The notes beneath the pieces were generated by a model. It worked only from the letters and a program-made list of their open reading frames with translations, searched no databases and was not told where the DNA came from. From Rhea pennata (taxonomy: Eukaryota; Chordata; Aves; Rheiformes; Rheidae), in assembly GCF_028389875.1 (NCBI RefSeq), contig NC_084668.1, forward strand, positions 20,199,493 to 20,263,492: 64,000 bases of DNA. Direction: 5' to 3'. The translations under genes and the position numbers were made by a program. Below, piece after piece: positions 12,901-26,634 of the stretch. Position 1 is the first letter of the stretch; every line of letters starts with the position of its first letter.

Positions 12901-15900
12901 TGTGCAATTATATGTCTAATAATGGAACAATTATTAAATGTAGTATCAAGTACATCTGTATTTCAACTGCAGTTCTATGGTGTACTAGCATCCTTCTGGC
13001 TCTTAATTTACATGACATGATAATTAACTTTTAAATCTAACCATGGTGGTACGTTTTTCTTCAATAGTTATTCTACATTCATACTCCCTGAAAGCACATA
13101 TCTTTCACTGAAATGCTTTCTGATAACGAGTTAGCATATATCCCAGATCACTAACACCTTATATTAAGTGGACATTAATTAATGCTAATTTACAGTGTAA
13201 TTCCTATGAAGAAACATACATCCACATGAATATAAACAGCTCATCATGATTAATGCTATGAAAAAGAAAAGTGAAGAATCAAAGAATCTTCATGATTTGT
13301 CACTACTAGTAACAGATCTTGTCCACAATACTTTGGTACCTGAAGTAGACCATACCAGGGATCTCTATATAAATAGTGTCAGAGGCTTCTTTCCTTAAAC
13401 TGATTTAAACACCAGAGTAACCAGGAATAGCTTCAGGGAAGAAATGGGATACAGAAGGGGAAAAGGTCAACTGGACTTTCAACATAAATCCATTGGACCG
13501 GCACCAGTCTCGTCCCAACCCCCTGCCCTGCCACTTTCCACTGCAATCAGCTTTACTTATTGCTGATTATAATTCGATGTTTCATATGTATTAAAGAAAA
13601 AATTCATCTCCAAATGCGTAGGCTGCTTCCTAATTATGTGTTTCCTAATTCCATGGGGTGTTCACAGCTAAGGTTTGGCGATATTTTTCAAGATAATAAA
13701 CATAGTAGGTGTATTAAAATGTTATTCTGCCATTTCTGCAACTATGTTTAATTGTCAATAAAGCACTGAACAAAACAGAGAATTAAATTAAAAGTTCAAT
13801 AAACACTGATCAATATTCTTGTAAATACCAAGTCTATAAAATGATCCTCTCTTTAAATGTAGTTGTACTACAGGTACTATGAGATGATCTGCATTTGAAT
13901 TTCATGCCTTGTTTGAAAGTCTAGTTAAATTTCTTTCCAGTAAAAACACTTTAAATCTAAGAATGCTGTCAAGAAAGATTATAAACCTGCCTTTATTCTT
14001 AAACTGTTGCTGTCTTCTGGTTTCGCATTAGCTCACGATCAGCTGAATAAAGAAGTCATCTTCTGTCTAACATGTAAATAAATCATCAGCTTCAGTTACT
14101 TTACCACTCGCTGTTTGTCATTCAGGAAAATAATGGTTAATCAATGACTAATCAATGAAGATGTGTAACGTATTAGTTTGCAGTCCTTCATCATCCTATT
14201 TTCTCCAATTGCCTGGGGGGTTGTGTTCAGTACTTACAGAATCGATTACAATTGTGAGTGATCATTCAGCTCATGTTGAGAGCTGTCAGCTGTGCTTTCT
14301 GCTAGAAGTTTTTACCCTCCTGTTTAATACGAGATGCTAATATTTAGCTGCATCTGACAAGCTAGACACCGTAGAAGAAAATTTTATAAGAAGTGCTTAA
14401 ATAACTAATTGCAACACTACATGTCACTTGATGAAACTAAACTTTTCCTGACTTCACAATAATCATAAGCATTACTGGCTTGCTGTGGAAAATTAAAGGA
14501 AAATAGCTGTCTGCTTGAGTCTGATCATGCCTGCAGGGAAGGTCTAAGAAAGGCAACTGACAATGATGCCTTTGTGCGTAACTGCAGGGGGAAAACAGAT
14601 AATTCTTCAATTTTCATATAAACTGACATTCTTCACCATATGACATTCATGTGTGCGTTCAGTTTCCTATCAGAGCCACTAGAAAAGTTGGACCTACAGA
14701 CTTCAGATACAAAACAACATAAATGAATAACAAAGGTTTCTATAGCGAAAGTAATGTTTCACTGGTTGTCAAGACTGTTTTCTTTGAAGCAGATTTAAGC
14801 TTGTCACCAACATAAGAAGAAAAGATTGGCTGTTGTTCCCACACACACGCCAAATATATTACTACCAATGTATAGGTTTATTCACTTTAATTATTGTTTT
14901 CATACTTCTCTTAGAAAATGCATGTCAGTGGTAGTCATAGGGTGTGATGGTGGAAACTAATAATTGTTAATGTATTTCATTAAATATTTAGAACTGAGCA
15001 GTATTGATTAAAAAGGCAATGTGTAAGCACAGGTTTCTAGTAGTTTTAACTCCAACAGCTCCCTCTTGTGATTGAAGTGTCAAAGGTACCCTTGCCTAAT
15101 TTGAACATTTGTATGTCATGCTAAGCTTACTGTGACTCTTTCCATAGCCAACGTTAAGTCAAAAAGAGGAAAAGAGAAGTTGCCTCACCAGAAAATCATG
15201 TTAATATACTTTTTAACATAAAGCATTGTAATGTAATTCAATAATCAAGGGTAATACAGAAACTTAGTCTAGCAAAGTACTTTTTAAAGGTTCACTTTGT
15301 AAAAAGAGTCATTTCTCTATCAGTTTAGGCAAAATCCTAAGAATTACGGGAGTATTTTAAGGATTCTCTTCAGTTGCCTTTTTTTTAGATGATGTGATAG
15401 AAAGGAAAGATAACAACAGCTTTCAGTAAGCAAACAGTTTCCTACTACAGAAACTAAAAGCTGCATTAATACCCATGGCACTGAAAACAATCAGTGCCTC
15501 TTGTTACACAGTGTACATACACAGTGAAAATACGTTCTCTTAATTCAAAACAAGCAACTCATTTAAAATGGCTACAAAACAATATTATCTTGCTACAGAA
15601 TAGAATATTTCAAGTCTTATGTCTCAAAATTCTATTTTTATGGATTTTTTTGATCTTCTCTTGCAAATAAAATGATCGTTGGCAAATGATACTCAAAATT
15701 TTTATTTATACACACAGATAGATTGATACAAACTACCAATTTGTAAAGTGATCAGAGAAATTACTAGTGTATTTAATATTACTGCACACAGCAGAAAATA
15801 AAACTTGATTAGCAATTAGTTACAAGACTAGTACTAGACTAAAAAAAAAAAAAGGCCTACAAAAGTATGTATAAGAACGATCTCCCTACAATCAATTATA

Positions 15901-18900
15901 AAGTAGTGAAACTTCATGTACTGATATAGTCATACCAACCACTACACTTGTAAAAGCATCACAACAGTCATCATTATATTTAGCCTCCATTTTGGAAAAG
16001 AACAATTTTTTAAATTTATTTAAGATTGCTTGGCTAAGCTGTGCCCAAGGATCTGAACAAAATGTTTACTGGTAGCTTGATCATCTTCCCCCTAAATCTT
16101 CCTATAATACACAGAAATATTTGGAAAATGTTGATTAATCTTTAAAACATCACGAGCATCCGCCCTAGCTCCCCATTCTTCATAATCACAACAGAAATAA
16201 CTGTTCTGAAATCATGAAAGTAAAGGAAACAGCATTTTAGATCAGAGCTGGCATTTTCAGTGCAAACTCCCATTGTTTCTGATTTATTAACTTCACACCA
16301 AACACACAAAGAACACAGACATGCAAAACAGATCCATCCCTCTTAGCTATCATTCAGCATTTGCAGAATATCCACATTTTGGGGGACCAGCCAAAAAGAA
16401 CAGAAAAAATACTTGTCTGCTTATATCAAGTTTATCTTACTTTATTTTTGTCTTGAAGTTCTCAGCTCACAGTAATACTAATATTATTGTAAATAACATC
16501 TAGAGTATGGTGACTACATATTACTATAAAATCTTCTCATTTATGTCCTTACAAGCCAAAATGTGACACTTCATGGAAATGTATTTCTAATATATTTTTT
16601 TGAGTGAAATTGCTTGTGTTTGTATTAAAAAAAATACCAAAATATCTAAGCAATCATATAACACAAGAATGACAGAAGTGCTAATTTTATCATGGCAATT
16701 GATAAGAAAAGTCTTATGAACTATGATATGATTCTTGACACAGAGAACATTTATTTTCTTTCTTCCTTTCTTTTAAGATATAATCATCAAAACAATGACA
16801 AATGAAAGACTCAGAAAAGGTTATGACTTGACAAAGTAACATTTTTAAAACTTGGACACCAATCAAATTGATGTAAGTATCAGTGATGCAACACTTTCTG
16901 ACACTAAAGTCTTTACCACTGTCTAAAATATATAGAATAGCCTATTGTGATTGCTTAATGTCAACTTTTGTTCATAAGCTCTTTCATAAAAGTGAAACAG
17001 GGAAAAATGATTTAAAGCAGTTCAATTTGTCTATTTACCTTAATCTTTAACTATTCCCATATGTCTTAGCTACATGATGTATGACTCACCATAAACCAAT
17101 TTTTCAAAGATATACAAGACAGAAAAAAGTCACGCTCCTAACCTTTTATGCACCGAACTTTCATAGACAGCTGGCCAAACGAAACACTTCTAGGCTTCAG
17201 AAAAATCTGAAAGGTTATTTTGCTCTCTTGCTTTTAGGAAACATTTGCATCGGCTAAATAGTATACAGTTGAAACATTTCATCATGGCAAACAATCTCAA
17301 AGGAGAAAGGTCTGTGTTAAAACTTGAATTGAATCAGAAAGCTGAAGGTAACTATTTTTATCAAACAATTAGACTTCCGTTTGGAAAACAAACACAACAG
17401 CTGTACAGCATTTTCTGAAAACCAGCCTGTGACGGTACAGCTACTGCTGTAAAAATTCCAAGTGGTGTCATCTCGCCTTATGATCATACGTGAAACTTAA
17501 GGCACTTAGTCATAAAATGTACTTTGAAATATTTGGTAGTATCACTTGCTTAAATGCAGTAATCTGAAGCATAATGCAATGCAACATACTATTTTGCTTT
17601 AGTTTAGTTAGACCTTTACCGACCATTTAGAAAATAAGTAACGCACTGTAGAAAAAACAGTCTGACTTACCTAGACTGTTTGGTAGTCTGGGGGCAAGGT
17701 GGATTTATAAACAGGCAGAAAGTTTTTGCTGTGTCCAAGTAGAAGTCACGGCATAGGAGCCATTCAGGCTTTGGCAGTAAGCAGCGTCTCAGGCAGGATT
17801 GTTTAGCATCTTATTCCTGCCCGCCCTGCAAAATAGAGTATAAAAATATGCATGATTGGAAATGGTTTTAGTTTTCTGTTAAATAGTAGAAAATATTTAT
17901 TATTCTGTGTGCTGTGTGTAAATGAATGAAAAAGTATAATTTTCAACTTTTTAAAAAATATTTCTACATTTATTTAAATATTTTGATTTGAAGCACACTT
18001 CCACATCATTAGTGGACAAAATTCTGAAAAGCAAAACTTAAGACACCTTCTGAGATCAAGAGTAGTTAAAGCTTTTCAGGAAATTTTGAAACTTGCACAG
18101 TGATGTCAAATTACAGACAATATATATTTCAAAAATGTATTTGCTGTGAGAGAGAGAACAGGCAGAGATATCTAACAATAGGGAAGGGGGAAAAAGTAAT
18201 TTTTCTAACATAGTGTTTTCAGAAACCTCACTTCCACAAAACATGCTTATGCTAAAACAAAACAGTAAGTCAGGTGCATCTATAAAAGCAAATAAAAAAA
18301 GCTAAACTTAAAATGTTAGAGAAAGGAAAATAGTTTAAATTCAGAATATATATCTATATATATTTTGAGTCCTAGAATTAAAATGGCTGTTTTTTAAACT
18401 TCAAGTAAGCTTGAGAAACTGACTGCAGATCATGTATACAATGTAGGGTCAATGCTGTATTGAATTTCTAGACCATTTTCAGACTACCTTCTGGCAATGG
18501 AAGCATTTTGACCACTGACACTCCCTATGGGTATATCTGACTATCCTGGTACAATGCACCATTCCCATTATTGAATCTACAACAAACTGCTGTAGGTTAT
18601 TCATTGATTGAGTGTTTAAGTGTATTCTATGGGAGTAAATGGAGAACAAAATCTGTAAACAATCACGCACACAAAATCAGCAAAATTCTTCACTCAGAGA
18701 TGGTTTTCAGTTTCAGCACTTAATTATCTGTATTCTTTGATAACAACTCTGTCACTTTATTTAAAGATGCACAGGAATTTTCCTTTTGCTTTTAAAAGAT
18801 ATACCAGGCTACAATGCGGAGCTGCACATTTTATCTCACGGAAAAATTAAGCCATCATTGGCCAATATGACTACATAGGGACATAAGGTTTAAGCACATC

Positions 18901-19471
18901 TGCCATACTTTATGCTAACATCTTTATCTAGATCAATTACAATATGCACTATCACTGTTAAATAACCAATATAGATGCAGACTGCAGCTCTATAATATTC
19001 CTAATGGAGGTTAGAATAGATATTAAGAGCTACATTTTCATAAGCTCAAGCAGTAATTGTGTGTGCTTGTACGCCTGTGCATATCTTCAATCAAGCTATA
19101 TTTTCATATCATAGGAAAATATTCCTTTTTCCATTTTAACCAGTGCAAAAACCTCCCTCTTTCTCATATATATAGTTGAGATCATTTGTACAGCTTGTCT
19201 ACCTCTATGTATTTATAGCTATTGCCTGAATGAGTGGTTCACACATTACTAGGAAATTAAAAAATAAAAAATAAAATAATAAGTTTCATATGTCTTATTT
19301 TATTTTAATCATCGTTTCCATCTTCTATTTAATGAAAAAAATGAGGCTGTCCTCAGAATATATACAGAGGATATGATTTTAGCTTGAAAAAGCTGTATTT
19401 GCATATGTTACTGCAGTGCAAAAGCATAATAGAAAGTTTACATTTCTTATAATTAGTCTTTAAGATGAATT
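9941..19471. other. Intergenic AT-rich DNA
   Basis: Apart from the heat-shock element at 10254 I see no gene or repeat. Stretches near 11500-11760, 13100-13270 and 14000-14560 are low in simple repeats and rich in TAATTA- and TCAATGA-like words, so they are candidates for conserved non-coding elements. A 9-bp-arm inverted repeat at 17655-17681 spans a donor-like site on the minus strand. Confidence 0.45.
10252..10273. promoter_or_regulatory. Perfect four-unit heat-shock element
   Basis: Positions 10254-10271 read TTCaaGAAaaTTCttGAA, four alternating inverted nGAAn units with exact two-base spacing. This is the ideal HSF-binding array, and the flanking bases extend it to a 22-base palindrome. 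No promoter or gene is visible nearby, so it would be a distal site if functional. Confidence 0.45.
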
Positions 19472-19549
19472 TTACCATACATTGTGGATTCATAACTCTG
19501 CCATACTCCATTACCATACATTCAGGATTCATAACTCTGCCACGTTCCA
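19472..19549 (+). repeat. Two-copy 39-bp tandem repeat
   Basis: Two adjacent 39-bp units share ttaccatacatt, ggattcataactctgcca and a tcca ending, with only a few differences. In the minus-strand frame this gives a duplicated 13-residue unit, but the frame has no other sign of coding. Confidence 0.8.
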
Positions 19550-19869
19550 TGAAAATGCAACTTCAAGATCACTCCTTCCTATTTTAAAATAACACACGAA
19601 CACCAGTATGCAGGAGCTTCACTGTGTGAAGTCCTGTCCAGACATGTAGTAAAAGACTAGCCATGCTCCAGGAAGCTTAAAGCTGAGCAGTTTGGAACAA
19701 AATGCACACATTACAACAGCACATTACAAATAATATTTTTATTCTGTGAATGTAACTTAAGTCTGTGTTACAGTACTGTTACACAAAGGTGCGGAAAAGG
19801 AGAACGCATATGCTCTGCGTACAAAGACACTGCAATGTAAGTTGGGCATAGACTAGGTTAGAAAGTCAA

Positions 19870-21340
19870 GTGTCTAATGCATCTATAAACCACTTAGCTA
19901 GGCATAGTCACACACAGGAAAATACTAGAGCACCGGAGGCCTCCACAGATACCACAATCCAGGCGTTTTCTGCTACGTCTGAATTGCAGGACAGTGCCCC
20001 CTCGCCGTGCCTGCCGAATGCCCGGGCATATCTGTGGCTGTGCCTGGACTGCTCTTTCAGCAGGGACTTCAGCAGGGTCCCCTCAGAGAGGGGTCCCCAC
20101 AGAGGAAAATTATGTTTATAGGCAATCCAGAAGGACCTCAGTTCACACAACTGGGAAGCAAGATTGCAAGATGTCCCACAGAGAGCATCTGCTCTACAGC
20201 ACAGGTACTCCCAATAGGTGCTTTTGAGTGGACACTCACGTGGGTTATTGAACTGTGGTAAGGTATCAGTTTCCTTTGCTGTCTGAGGAGGTTCAAATCC
20301 ATCCCTCCTACTTCCCCAGGGAGTGGCCCAACCATCTGTCAGTAACTCCAGCCTACACTCTCTCCTCCACTTCACTTTTTGTGGAAGTTGCAATTAAATG
20401 CTGAAAACGCATACAAAAATGCTTGATGGGCTACAGTGGCATTGGGCAGGCTTATGCTCATAAATCCAGAAATATCAGCCTCAAGATGCTTGCCTAATTT
20501 CATAGGCATCCAATGCGGCACCCAGGGATAGGATTCCGCCAGCTGCATCAAGTACTTTTGTACGAGCCCTGGAGTATTCTGTGGGGTCTCCAGGTGCCGC
20601 TTCAGAAAGGTGCACGCTTCCCCTGGTATGTCAGGTGGCCTCACGCAGGTATCTCGCATACTGCCGAAAACAGCATTAAGTATCTAGATTCAGGCACAGC
20701 CTACATCTAAACCAGTAATAGTCCATAAAGCTCTCTGGGCATCTCAGACACCAGAAGCAGTCTAACCGTATTAGCTTTCTTGAGATGCAGTGATTCGCAC
20801 TAGCAGAGCATAATACTAACATGATGCGGATTCCTGCCAGTGCAGAAGCAGCTTGTAGTTCAGGTAGCTTTTCACAGCTCTCACTGGGATATGGAGACTT
20901 ACTCATTTATTCTTTTTCTAAATATGCCCAGAAGCATCTTATTCTTGTCATCACGGAACAACTCTGTATTTATATAGCCCCCTGCGAAGTTCTTTTTATG
21001 AAGTAGATTTCATGCACTTTATACGACACACTTAATTGTCAGAATACATAAACAGTCACTGGAGCAGGTAACAGAACATAGATTTCCCATTCCCAGCAGA
21101 GTGCACTAGCCAGCAGTCCTGCTTTTTTCCTCCAGGCCAATGCAACTTTTCTGCAAGAAGATGAAGCAGAGCAACCTCGAATCCCTATCAGAGAGTGAGG
21201 TCTCTCACTGGAGAATGACACATGGGCTTGCACCTCCTCAGTCAGCAGGAAAAACCTGAACCCAAGTCTCTGACACTCTGACTGATGCTCCACTGAATGG
21301 CCCATACAGTGGGCAGCAATTTCGTTCAAGAAAGGAATAA
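19870..21340 (-). repeat. GC-richer interval resembling an ancient amniote interspersed-repeat relic
   Basis: This 1.5 kb is richer in GC and in open frames (up to 161 codons on the minus strand at 19908-20393) than its surroundings. Phrases on the minus strand, such as gcctatgaaattaggca and agagacttgggttcagg, resemble diverged repeats common in turtle and crocodilian genomes. No protein in any frame is recognised and frames change repeatedly. The repeat reading is from memory only and the family is not named. It could also be a decayed gene. Confidence 0.3.
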
Positions 21341-24300
21341 TCTCTCTTTTGTTTTCTGTAAAGAAACAGCTCAGGAATCAAACACCAGGAAATGATTCAG
21401 GGTTATAACTAACATGGAGGTAAATATTTAAGCTCTGAAAAATTAATGTGGTACTTCAGATACCACTTATAATCATGATTTCATGTTGGCTAATTTATTG
21501 GGTAATCCATGGAACCATCTAACAAATAATGATTTGCATAAAACATATCCATAAATCTGATGTCTTATGCTAGCTGTAAATCTCTATCAGCTAGAGAATC
21601 CAAAGCAGAAGTTTCACATTACAAATCAAGCTCCTAAATGTCAGGTGTAGCAATGCCTGGTGTCATAACAGCTAGGCTTTACTTCATCTAGCTGTACCAT
21701 GACCCTTTAAAGGTGCATATATCCTCCAGGTCCAGTTACACAGACAACATGGAGCCTCTTTAAACCTTACCTTAAATCTCTTATGGTTGACTAACTTCAA
21801 GTTAGTTCTGTTATGCCATAAGGTTTTCTTTGGAAACCTTTCGAAACCTATGGCTTATATCATCTGAATTCTCAGAATACTTCAAAGCACACTGATCATG
21901 AAAACAAACAGTCACAAAAAAATGGAAAGACTTTTTTTTTTTTTAATTTTAACTGATAAAATTCTATGGCCCCAGTACTATGCTGTTCTACGAAGTTCAT
22001 TTTTTCAGGTTGGGTAAAGCTAACAGCATTATTTTTAAAAAGCCTATAATTTTCATGTATTTTCCTTCTAGCTGGTGGGTGAAGGGAAAAAAACAGAAAT
22101 GTCTTCCTCTGCACACTAGACATACAACAAAGCAAGCTACAACTTCATGAAGAATCTTTCCTTTGGGACAGTTGGTATCTGCACATACCTATCTTTAAAT
22201 TATGTTAACATGGAAAAATTAGGTCATTCAGCACAGCACCTTTCTGCACAAAAACCTATTATGTTGTATTTCCCATCCTGAGGAAGATATCAAGATTGCA
22301 TATAATCACCTTGTCACTGTTCCAATTTAAGTGTAGTCAGAACTTGTGTGGTAAACTGAAAGTGGGCTTAGTCATTTGGCAGCAGACATTTCACTCCCCA
22401 AGTCAAATTTGTTGAAAGAAATTGGCTCTGCAGCAATATTCATTTTAAGTACTTTATTTTTAAAAAAATATTGGGATCATCTTATGTATGATTACATCAA
22501 TAGGGCCACATAAAAGAGTGCTGAGCTTGTTAGGGCAAGAAAGTTGAAATCTGGCAGGGACACAGTGCTTGCCATTAAGGCTGCCCTGGGAAGAACTTGC
22601 AAGTCAGGAAATGACAAGGTTTAAGGTTGCACACACTACATTAACTCTGTTCCCTGATGCGTATGCATTACAACAAGAGTTGAAATACACCATCACTTTC
22701 TTTTTTTCAGTCACAATACATACTTTCTATAGGTAAAAATACACGTAATGTCCTGGGCTATATTCCATATAAAGAGAGTCTTCTAAAACATCCACAGAGT
22801 GCAAGTACAATAAGAAATCTCTATCCAAAATAGAGCAAACCAAGTGCAAACATCTGTTTTATGCTATCATTCTGCTGAATGCCTAACTAGCATAACATGC
22901 CCCCACCTTTTTTTGTTGCCCCTAAGGGAGTCCACATTGATGGCTGTAAAGAAATTCATACTGCAGCTACTACCTAAGTCCATAAGCTTGTCACATGAGG
23001 GAAAGACTTTTGTACTCAAGAAGCACCAATACCAATGCTGACATTATGTTACTATGGTCATCCCCGATTTTACCAGGCATGTGTTAGTAGACAGCAGCTT
23101 TGGAACTACAGGTAAAACAGATAGGAGTCTGCTTTTTTGCAAATAATCATAGTCAAGAGGGAGAACGATGATTCTTTTGCTTTTCTTTCTTGAGATAGAA
23201 GAAGAACATGTCATATGAGAAAATTCTCTGAAATTTATTGAGGGAAGAGACTGTCTTGGTTCCCTGGTACTGGAATCTACTCCCTCTTCTCCTTTTCATC
23301 AAGAAAAGCTTCTTCAATTCTGATTAGCATGACTTCTAAAAACATCATTTCAGTAAGCATCACCTTTCTTCTATAATCAGAAAGGCTAAAGGAAAAAAAC
23401 ACGAATAATGTTGCGTTATTGCTTCTACTGTGACAGTTAAGAGAGAACGGCAGAACTGGGCAGAGGGGGCCACAAAAGTCCTGGTGAATGGTGATATATC
23501 AATAGCATGGTTGCACTTGGGAGACAAGACCCCAGAATTATGTAAAAGTACGAATAATTCAGAGTTCTTCTTTTCCGGTAAACCTAAAAAGCAAAATAGA
23601 GATACTTTTCTCTCTCCCCCAACAAGAAGTTCCTTCCCTCAAGAAATTATTTGAGGAGAAAAAGGGACAGGTAGTTAAAAGGAAAATTTTTGTATTTTTG
23701 AAACTTTATTACTTGCAATTACTGTATTTTGTGGGTACTGGTTATTCTCTTAACACTCTCAGACTCTCTTCTACATTAAATGTTTACTTGTCTTCATCCT
23801 GACAGATTTAAATGGCCCAAAACAGAGGCAATGCATATAGCTTTAATCTTTAAACTTTACATAGCACTAAAGCAGCAAAATAATTTTGTAACTTGGACTA
23901 TGAAACCTGAATGCAATGAAGTGGCTTCTAAAGATGCTATATTTTATTTGCATAGAGCGTGAGGTGAGCGCATTTTTTACATTACAGTTCAGAAAATAAC
24001 TGTTGATCTAGAACAGCTGGAAAAGATCAGTTATTGACACATCAGTTTAGAAGAAGCCTAATATAGAAGGATAGGAAAAGGGATGGGTGTTTAACATTAG
24101 CATAACAGAGTGACACTTATTGCAAATTTAACTACCTAATATACATATTTGAAAGTTATCTGAAAATAACTGCTGGTGACTTACTGTGGTCACTGAAAAA
24201 TTAGCAGGTCCAACTGCTAAGGATGTTAGAGACTGGCACAGGGAATGCCCACTGCTGTTCAAATGGGGACAGAAGCTTGTTGGAAGACAGACACATTTTG

Positions 24301-24698
24301 GTTAACTAACACAGAATTATTACTCAGATGCCTGCTGCAGATGGCCTGTAGACGATCAGCTTCAACAGGCGATAATATCTAGGAAAAGTATTTGGCAGAC
24401 CCTGACGAACTTTCTCTTCTCCCTTCCTTTAATTATGCTCCTTCCAAATTAGAAAGGACATGGTGAGAAAACCAAGAGAAACATTAGGCTACCTAATTGT
24501 TGTTTTCAAAACAGGCCCTGTATCATCTGATGAGAAACCAGATGGAATAATCAGAATTTTGCCCACAGCCAGCTGAATGCATGAGGTGAACAGGGATGCC
24601 TGGGATTGATAAAACGTACACTTGCAAGCCCTGGAGCAGTGAGACTAATCCATGAAACACAAACCTGAAGACATTCCCTAGAGGACCTACAATCCAGA

Positions 24699-24753
24699 GA
24701 GAAAGGGGAAGAAAAAAAAAAAAGAGAGAAAGAAAAGAAAAGAAAAGAAAGGA
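24699..24753 (+). repeat. Polypurine tract with AAAAG units
   Basis: About 55 purines in a row, with a 12-base A-run and then AAAAG pentamers. It could form triplex DNA. Confidence 0.85.
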
Positions 24754-26391
24754 CAAAATATCCTGCCTACGAGACAGACCTGCAAGCTCCTCCCAAGGAA
24801 CAGAGCTGTATAAAGCTTTCCACATTATTTTTGATGAAAAAATATCTCCAATGATGACAGCATATCCACACTGTTGTCACAGAAGTACCTGCCATGTAGA
24901 CACAACCAGCCATCAAATTAGCTTGGTCAAAGCCAAACAGCAACACAAAGCTCAGCAAGAGCTACTTTAGTCTCCCCCCAGAATATTAGAGTACACCAGC
25001 ACTGATGTCAGCTCACATCACTGAAAGTTTAACATAAATAGGCTGTTATGAGCTGTTAAGCAATAGAAGTTTAAATCATATTTGGCTGCTGGGTCAAATA
25101 CTGCTTCCACACACCAGATAGCACAGTTCAGAAACTGGGAAGTCTAGATTCTGAAGTTATTACCCATATAAGTAGCTACAAAGACTATTCAAATGAAAGA
25201 GTAATTGCTGCTACTTTAATTTAGTCTTACCTAGTGTTTCACTACCTAAATTATCTCTAGATAGAAAGACATAAGATGATGCCCACAGTGATACAACAAG
25301 GTTGTCTCACTCTCCTTCCCAGAGACTAGTATATGCACTTATCCACATTAGGATTACCAAAATGAGCAAGGATTACATGACAGTCTTGCCTTGTCCCATT
25401 TTTCCAGGGGTAGCATAAAAGAATAAGGTCATCCTTTTCTCTGTACCACAGAGACTGGAAACGGAGAAAGACCACTTAAGAGTTTTTCTTAACTCAGAGA
25501 ATAAAACTGGCTTTTTCTGCCCCACAGTTCTCTTGCAAAAGGAAGCATAGAAGGGAAGAAGAATGATAAATTTACAGAGATGATTAAAATGGTGTTTGAT
25601 TTCTTAGGGATCTGAGCTAGACACTGTCACTATGAAGAAAAAAAATGCTTATGAGTGATCTACTGCACAGCAGGACTGTGGTTGTGGTTACTCGCAACCT
25701 GCTTCCTGACAGCTACTCATCCATTCTCTGCTCAGTGAGTCTCAGAGCAGAAGGAAACGCTGCCCTGAGTGCTTGCTGCTGGAATTAAATTGCTCTTAAC
25801 AAAAAACTGGACATCAAGCATCCAGCCTTCTTAAAACACAGACATGAGTCACTTCAAACACTGTTTAAATTACTCTGAATTTCTAGTCAACTGATCACTG
25901 TTTTTCTTTACACGGGCACAATTGCAAAAGGGGCATTTGTTTGAAATTGATCTCCCAGCGTAAGTTTTAATGTGTTGTTAAATTCAGCCATTTAAACTGG
26001 AAGCAGTGAAATAAAACTCTGATGACTCTTAAAGAATTTAAGATTAATGCAGGAGGAAATTACCTTGCCTAGTCATGCCTACTTTTATTAGTACCCTGCA
26101 GTCGTGTTTCATTTTGGATGTTTGGAAAGTATGATCTGAAAGACAAGAAGGCAATTTCTTGCATTTTGTATTTCATTATTCAACACAGAACAATGCTAAA
26201 CAAAGCTGCATTTCCAAAGATTGTGGTGTCGCATTTTGCAAGTTTTACTTAACAAAACTGCACTCATTAAAGCGAGAAATTATATCTTCCCACGAGCATA
26301 TTAAGTACTAGTGAGTGTATGTTTGAATAGCTATGTTTAATAATCATACCAACATCACAGAATACAGCTTTGCTTTTCTTATATTTTTAGG

Positions 26392-26634
26392 ATGGACTTT
26401 TTTAAAAAAACAATGAAATGTATACACTTTCCACACAGTCCAGTAGGTTCCGCTGATTATGCGCAATTGCTGTACAAACTGCAATTATTTGTTACAATAC
26501 TTGTGATTTTTATTGTAATGTATAGTTTAAGGAGAAAGCTAGTTTCAGCTTATGGTGAAGTTAATTTTAAAAGGCTACAGTGTAAAGGGAATTCATTAGC
26601 AAAACAGCAAAGCAAACTAGACCAATCAGGTTAG
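26392..26634 (+). CDS. Small open frame with one membrane-spanning segment (speculative)
   Basis: An 80-codon ATG frame follows a T-rich tract ending ttttag, which looks like a splice acceptor one base before the ATG. It encodes a short N-terminal part, one hydrophobic segment (LFVTILVIFIVMYSL, about residues 32-46), a basic RRK stop-transfer group and a polar tail ending at TAG. This is the layout of a single-pass membrane microprotein. T-rich DNA often yields hydrophobic frames by chance, no family is recognised, and no promoter or other exon is seen. The likelihood of a real gene is low. Confidence 0.15.
   Translation: MDFFKKTMKCIHFPHSPVGSADYAQLLYKLQLFVTILVIFIVMYSLRRKLVSAYGEVNFKRLQCKGNSLAKQQSKLDQSG

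Noticed and set aside
19908..20393. 161-codon minus-strand frame
   Set aside because: It lies in the repeat-like interval, adjacent frames shift repeatedly, and no protein is recognised.
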